NCBI GenBank assembly: GCA_963718355.1
Contig: CAVQZA010000005.1
Location: 124,001-188,000, forward strand
Source: CAVQZA01 sp963718355
Lineage (GTDB): Bacteria; Actinomycetota; Thermoleophilia; Gaiellales; Gaiellaceae
Length of the DNA: 64,000 nucleotides
Reading direction: 5' to 3'
Part shown: piece by piece, positions 60,364-64,000 of the stretch
Position numbering within the stretch: the first letter of the stretch is position 1
Layout of the letters: every line of letters begins with the position of its first letter
Made by a program: the position numbers and the translations under genes
Notes under the pieces: model-generated
The model's database searches: none
The model's input: only the letters and a program-made list of their open reading frames with translations
Told to the model about the DNA's origin: nothing

Positions 60364-61670
60364 GACGCGCACTCGTCGCGGCGGTGCTCGGGGCGCTCGC
60401 TCTCCCGGGCGCTGCGTTCGGGCACGCGAGCCTGATCTCCGGCGTGCCGTCGTACGGCGAGCGGTTGGCCGTCTCGCCCGCAGCGATTCGGCTCCACTTC
60501 GACCAGGGCGTGAAGGCCTTCCCGCGGTCGATCCGAGTGCTGAGCGCCGACGGGACCGTTCTCTCCGGGCCGGCGCGAAACGGGGCGGATTCCCGCAACA
60601 TGGTCGCGCGGCTCCGGCGCTTGCCGAAGGGCGGTTACACGATCCGCTGGTTCGCGCTCTCGAATGACGGCCACACCGTGTCCGGGGTCTACACCTTCGG
60701 CGTGCGAGTTTCGGCGCCGCCGATCCTCCAGGCGTACGGCTCGTCGGGGCCGACTCGCACCGAGGATGTGGTCCGTTGGGTCTACTTCCTCTCGCTGGCG
60801 CTGCTGATCGGCGGGCTGACGTTCCGGCTCGGGATCCTGCCGCGTGTCGTGCCGCCGGCCGCGGAGCGGCGCTCCTTCATCGTGATCGGGATCGGGGTCG
60901 TGCTCGTCCTCCAGGTGGGGATCGCTGCTTTTCTCTTACGAGCCGAGGATGCGCTGCAGTTGCCGTTCTCGAAGCTGCTCTACGGCGACCTGTCCCCGAT
61001 CGCCAAGGGGACGCGCTTCGGGCTGGCCTTCATGGCGATGACCCTCGGCTATGCGGTCGTTGCGGCGCTCGTGTTCCTCGCCTGGCTCACCGATCGGATC
61101 CGGCTTCTGTGGCCGGCGCTCGTACTTGCGCTCGTATTCGAGTCCGGGCTCAGCCTGTCGGGGCACTCGGCGGTGGATGCGGGCGCCTCGTGGCTCTCGG
61201 AGCTCGCGGATTTCGTTCACCTCGCCGCTGCATCGATCTGGGTCGGCGGGTTGGTGATGCTCGCCGTCGTCGTCTGGCCGACGGCGAAGGCTCTGCGACG
61301 CGACGCGTTCCTGCGTTTTTCGCGGCTCGCCACGGTCTGCATCGCTGCGATCCTCGCGGCGGGGGTCTACCTCAGCATTCTGCGGCTGCCGCACGTCCAC
61401 GACCTGTGGACGCAGAGCTACGGGCGGGTGCTGCTCGTGAAGCTGTCGCTCGTGGCGGTCGCACTGCTCTGGGGCGCCGTGCACCACTTCATCGCGAGGC
61501 CGGCGCTCGAGCGTGGCCAGGACAGCATGCTGCAGCGGCTCCCTCGGAGCCTGATCGGAGAAAGTCTCGTCGGGATCACGATCCTGTTGCTCGCCGCCGT
61601 GCTCGTGAACTCGAAGCCGCCACCGCAGCCCGTAAAGGCACCGGTACAGGCGGCTCGGGTTGGGCGCTGA
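60360..61670 (+). CDS. CopC-CopD fusion, copper import/resistance membrane protein
   Basis: A 436-residue protein starting at GTG. A signal peptide (ALVAAVLGALALPGAAFG) is followed by a CopC domain starting with His (HASLISGVPSYGERL) and containing SNDGHTVSG, the two-His Cu(II) site. From about residue 130 eight helices form the CopD membrane domain (YFLSLALLIGGLTF, VLVLQVGIAAFLL, ALVFESGLSLSGHSAVD, VHLAAASIWVGGLVMLAVVVW). Such fusions (YcnJ-like) carry copper across the membrane. Last gene of its operon. Confidence 0.9.
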   Translation: MRRALVAAVLGALALPGAAFGHASLISGVPSYGERLAVSPAAIRLHFDQGVKAFPRSIRVLSADGTVLSGPARNGADSRNMVARLRRLPKGGYTIRWFALSNDGHTVSGVYTFGVRVSAPPILQAYGSSGPTRTEDVVRWVYFLSLALLIGGLTFRLGILPRVVPPAAERRSFIVIGIGVVLVLQVGIAAFLLRAEDALQLPFSKLLYGDLSPIAKGTRFGLAFMAMTLGYAVVAALVFLAWLTDRIRLLWPALVLALVFESGLSLSGHSAVDAGASWLSELADFVHLAAASIWVGGLVMLAVVVWPTAKALRRDAFLRFSRLATVCIAAILAAGVYLSILRLPHVHDLWTQSYGRVLLVKLSLVAVALLWGAVHHFIARPALERGQDSMLQRLPRSLIGESLVGITILLLAAVLVNSKPPPQPVKAPVQAARVGR

Positions 61671-61822
61671 GGTCGGGGCAGGTCCCATCCCAAACCCCCG
61701 CCCACCCACGGGGGAAGTGACTGTAGCGAGGCGGGGCGCGCGTGTCTGTGACGGGTTTGTGCCAATTCGCGCCTCGCGGGTCGGTGCGCAGCCGGGTGCG
61801 CCTGCCAGCTAGCGTACGCCCG
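61671..61822. other. Intergenic stretch with hairpin (61695-61714)
   Basis: A 152-base gap. CCCCCG (61695-61700) and CGGGGG (61709-61714) can form a 6-bp stem with an 8-base loop just after the CopC-CopD stop; no T-run follows, so it is only a weak terminator candidate. No clear promoter seen before the next gene. Confidence 0.35.
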
Positions 61823-62848
61823 ATGCTTTACGCGATCTCCGGCGGCGCGGGATTCCTCGGCTTGCATCTCGCGAGGCGGCTCCTCGCCGACGGCCACAAC
61901 GTCCGCACGCTCGACGTGGCGCCGCTGGACGACGCCGAGCTCGAGAGCTCCGTCGACGAGCTTCGCGGCGATATCCGCGATATCGACGCCGTGCGCAGGC
62001 TCGTCACCGGCGCCGACGTCGTCGTGCATGCCGCCGCGGCGCTGCCGATCCAGGCCTCGCGCGCACAGATCCGCTCGGTCAACGTCGGTGGCACCGAGAA
62101 CGTCCTCGTCGCCGCCAAGCAGGCGGGCGTCGGTCGCGCGCTGCTGATCTCGTCGACCGCGGTCTACGGCGTGCCGGAAAAGCACCCGATCGAAGAGACC
62201 GACCCGCTCGTGGGCGTCGGCCACTACGGCGAGTCGAAGATCGATGCCGAGGCGCTGTTCCGTGTCGCCGCCGTCGAGTCGACGATCATCCGGCCGAAGA
62301 CCTTCATCGGCCCCGAGCGTCTCGGCGTGTTCGAGATCCTGTTCGACTGGATCCGCGAGGGCCGCCGCGTCCCGATCCTCGGCAACGGCTCGAACCGGTA
62401 CCAGCTGCTCGCGGTCGAGGACCTCGTCGACGCGATCGTGCGCGCCTCGGCATCGCCGGCAGCCGCGGGGGAGACGTTCAACGTTGGTGCCAAGCAGTTC
62501 GGCACCGTTCGCTCCGACCTCCAGGCGTTGATCACTCACGCCGGCTCGGGTGCGAGGCTGCGTCCCGTGCCGCACAAGCCGGCCGAGGTCGTCCTACGCG
62601 GGCTCGAGCTCGCGCACCTCTCGCCGCTCGCCGAATGGCACTACAAGACGGCGTATCGGGACTCCTTCGTGGACGTGTCCAAAGCAGAGCAGCTGCTCGG
62701 CTGGAGCCCGCGCCTTTCCAACGAGCAGGCGCTGATCGAGACGTACGACTGGTACCTCGCCAATCGGGGCACGCAGGGTGCCGCGGGCGTCACGCATCGT
62801 GTGCCGTGGAACCAGCAGGCGCTCGGGCTCCTCAAGAAGATCAGCTGA
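61823..62848 (+). CDS. NAD-dependent epimerase/dehydratase (extended SDR)
   Basis: A 341-residue extended short-chain dehydrogenase. ATG at 61823 begins directly with the NAD motif ISGGAGFLGLHLARRLL. The catalytic Tyr/Lys pair is in GHYGESKID, and STAVYGVPE and IRPKTFIGPERLG follow the nucleotide-sugar epimerase pattern. It may act on a sugar nucleotide or on a hopanoid-linked sugar (HpnA-like), given the hopanoid operon 3 kb upstream; that link is inference. Its stop overlaps the next start. Confidence 0.82.
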   Translation: MLYAISGGAGFLGLHLARRLLADGHNVRTLDVAPLDDAELESSVDELRGDIRDIDAVRRLVTGADVVVHAAAALPIQASRAQIRSVNVGGTENVLVAAKQAGVGRALLISSTAVYGVPEKHPIEETDPLVGVGHYGESKIDAEALFRVAAVESTIIRPKTFIGPERLGVFEILFDWIREGRRVPILGNGSNRYQLLAVEDLVDAIVRASASPAAAGETFNVGAKQFGTVRSDLQALITHAGSGARLRPVPHKPAEVVLRGLELAHLSPLAEWHYKTAYRDSFVDVSKAEQLLGWSPRLSNEQALIETYDWYLANRGTQGAAGVTHRVPWNQQALGLLKKIS

Positions 62849-63798
62849 TGCTCGTACTGACGCGCAGCGAGGTCGAGGAGGTACTCGATCTCGACGCACT
62901 CGTCGACGCCGTCGCTGCGGCTCAGGCCGACCTCTCTGCGGGGCTCGCCTCGATGCCGACGCGGATCGCGGCGCTCGTGGCAGAGCATGAAGGCCTGCTC
63001 GGCGTGATGCCCGCCTATCTGCCGTCGGCGGGTCTCGCGTGCAAGCTCGTGACTCTGTTCCCGCGAAACCGCGACCGGCACACCCATCAGGCCGCGATCA
63101 TGGTCTTCGATCCGGCGAACGGCAGTCCAATCGCGCTGATGGACGGGACATACATCACCGCGACGCGCACCGCGGCTGCGTCGGCCCTCGCCACTCGTCT
63201 CCTCGCGCGGGAGGACGCGACCATCCTCGCCGTGCTGGGAAGCGGCGTTCAGGCCCACTCGCACGCGCGTGCGCTCGCGCGCGTACGCGACTTCACCGAG
63301 GTGCGCGTCGCGGCCCGTGATTCGCAGAAGGCCGAGGCGCTGGCCGCGAAGCTAGGCGGCCGAGCGGTTGGCTCGTGGCAGGAGGCGCTCGACGGCGCCG
63401 ACGTCGTCGCCGCCACGACACATGCCGCCGAGCCCGTGGTTCGGCGCGAGTGGCTCTCGCCCGGTGTCCACGTCAACTCGGTCGGGCTCAACCAGAGCGG
63501 GCGCGAGGTGGACGAGGCGACCGTCGCGGACGCGCTGCTCGTCGTCGAATCTCGCGCCTCGACGCTCGCACCGCCGCCCGCCGGCGCACCCGAGCTCGTC
63601 GGCGTCTCGCCTGAGCACGTCCACGCCGAGCTCGGCGAGCTCGTGCGCCGCGAGAAGCCTGGGCGCACGAGCGACGACCAGATCACGCTCTACAAGTCCG
63701 TCGGCGTCGCGGTGCAGGACGTCGCGGCCGCCGCGCTCGTGCTCGCCGCCGCTCGCGCGATGGGCGTCGGCACCGAGATCGACCTGGAGGGGCAATGA
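62848..63798 (+). CDS. Ornithine cyclodeaminase / mu-crystallin family dehydrogenase
   Basis: A 316-residue protein of the OCD/mu-crystallin family: MPTRIAALVAEHEGLLGVMPAYLP, MDGTYITATRTAAASALATRLLA and the Rossmann LAVLGSGVQAHSHARALARV. Members include ornithine cyclodeaminase, alanine dehydrogenase, and imine (ketimine) reductases. The exact activity cannot be told. Start ATG overlaps the previous stop; stop overlaps the citrate synthase start (ATGA), so the three genes are probably co-transcribed. Confidence 0.88.
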   Translation: MLVLTRSEVEEVLDLDALVDAVAAAQADLSAGLASMPTRIAALVAEHEGLLGVMPAYLPSAGLACKLVTLFPRNRDRHTHQAAIMVFDPANGSPIALMDGTYITATRTAAASALATRLLAREDATILAVLGSGVQAHSHARALARVRDFTEVRVAARDSQKAEALAAKLGGRAVGSWQEALDGADVVAATTHAAEPVVRREWLSPGVHVNSVGLNQSGREVDEATVADALLVVESRASTLAPPPAGAPELVGVSPEHVHAELGELVRREKPGRTSDDQITLYKSVGVAVQDVAAAALVLAAARAMGVGTEIDLEGQ

Positions 63799-64000
63799 AC
63801 GAGGTGAAGGAGGGACTCGAGGGCGTCGTCGCCTTTCGCACGCGGATCGCCGAGCCCGATCGCGAGGGCGGTGCGCTCCGCTACCGCGGCGTGGACATCG
63901 AGGAGCTCGTCGGCCACGTGCCCTTCGAGCAGGTCTGGGGCTTGCTCGTCGACGAGTCGCTCGAACCGGGGCTGCCTCCGGCGGAAACCGTACGCCGCAA
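63795..64000 (+). CDS. Citrate synthase, N-terminal part (3' end cut by window)
   Basis: ATG at 63795 opens a frame that runs off the window after 68 codons. The visible N-terminus has GLEGVVAFRTRIAEPD, LRYRGVDIEELV and PFEQVWGLLVDE, the standard beginning of a GltA/citrate-synthase-2 type enzyme. Whether it is citrate or methylcitrate synthase needs the missing part. Confidence 0.88.
   Translation, partial: MNEVKEGLEGVVAFRTRIAEPDREGGALRYRGVDIEELVGHVPFEQVWGLLVDESLEPGLPPAETVRR

Overview
The window reads as chromosomal DNA of a high-GC, soil-type actinobacterium. The combination of a hopanoid operon, SipW-type secretion, a DUF5996 protein, a C+ form of ribosomal protein L31, many GTG/TTG starts and start/stop overlaps of 4 bp suggests class Thermoleophilia (Gaiellales/Solirubrobacterales-like). 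That placement is inferred from gene content, not from a phylogenetic marker comparison. Gene density is very high. No rRNA, tRNA, CRISPR array, insertion sequence or phage gene was seen.

Layout. 1-5.8 kb: a 5'-truncated GGDEF/EAL c-di-GMP protein, an MFS exporter, an unknown protein, and a scrambled locus where a flippase-like membrane gene with an in-frame TGA is joined to a polysaccharide deacetylase. This end looks lower in GC and more eroded than the rest. 5.8-18.5 kb: an S4-domain RNA-binding protein, then a sugar-acid catabolic locus. It has an RraA-like aldolase, an IlvD-type dehydratase, an ABC importer (ATPase, binding protein, two permeases), a zinc alcohol dehydrogenase, an IclR regulator, an M24-like and a U32-like protein, KDPG aldolase and KDG kinase. 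These fit import of a sugar acid or conjugate, oxidation/dehydration to KDG, phosphorylation, and cleavage to pyruvate and glyceraldehyde-3-phosphate. 18.5-21.3 kb: a receiver-like protein, an OmpR-type regulator and a histidine kinase. 21.3-23.8 kb: a TasA-like protein, a SipW-like signal peptidase and an FN3/Ig-like surface protein. 24-32.5 kb: MmpL exporter, cyclic-nucleotide-binding FAD oxidoreductase, SARP-type regulator, MarR/MFS pair, MsrA, BtuF-like receptor and a small Cys protein. 32.5-38.8 kb: frameshifted GAP-family gene, sigma-70 factor, L31, DUF5996, UBP zinc finger, secreted beta-propeller lipoprotein, YHYH protein and an HMG-CoA-lyase-like enzyme.

38.8-44.2 kb: an assimilatory sulfur operon (siroheme reductase, APS/PAPS reductase, an unknown protein, the two siroheme-synthesis enzymes and an aminotransferase). 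44.2-51.2 kb: secreted repeat protein, AhpD-like protein, membrane protein, CapA-like protein, copper-responsive csoR-copA with a clear operator, and an M29 aminopeptidase. 51.3-58.8 kb: a gapless hopanoid operon hpnC-hpnD-hpnE-shc-hpnH-hpnG-ispH plus a UPF0047-like gene. 58.8-64 kb: small membrane proteins, a CopC-CopD fusion, a sugar-nucleotide epimerase-like gene, an ornithine cyclodeaminase-like gene and the first 68 codons of a citrate synthase.

The points most worth a second look are: the sugar-acid locus with its ligand-less M24 protein and U32-like partner; the nested GTTC/GAAC operator array at its divergent promoter; the chimeric and nonsense-interrupted locus at 3.9-5.7 kb; the hairpin and missing start codon between the binding-protein and permease genes; the TasA/SipW cassette; the FAD oxidoreductase that lacks its CxxC; the L31 leader hairpin ahead of a sigma factor gene; and the unknown 151-residue protein inside the siroheme/sulfur operon.
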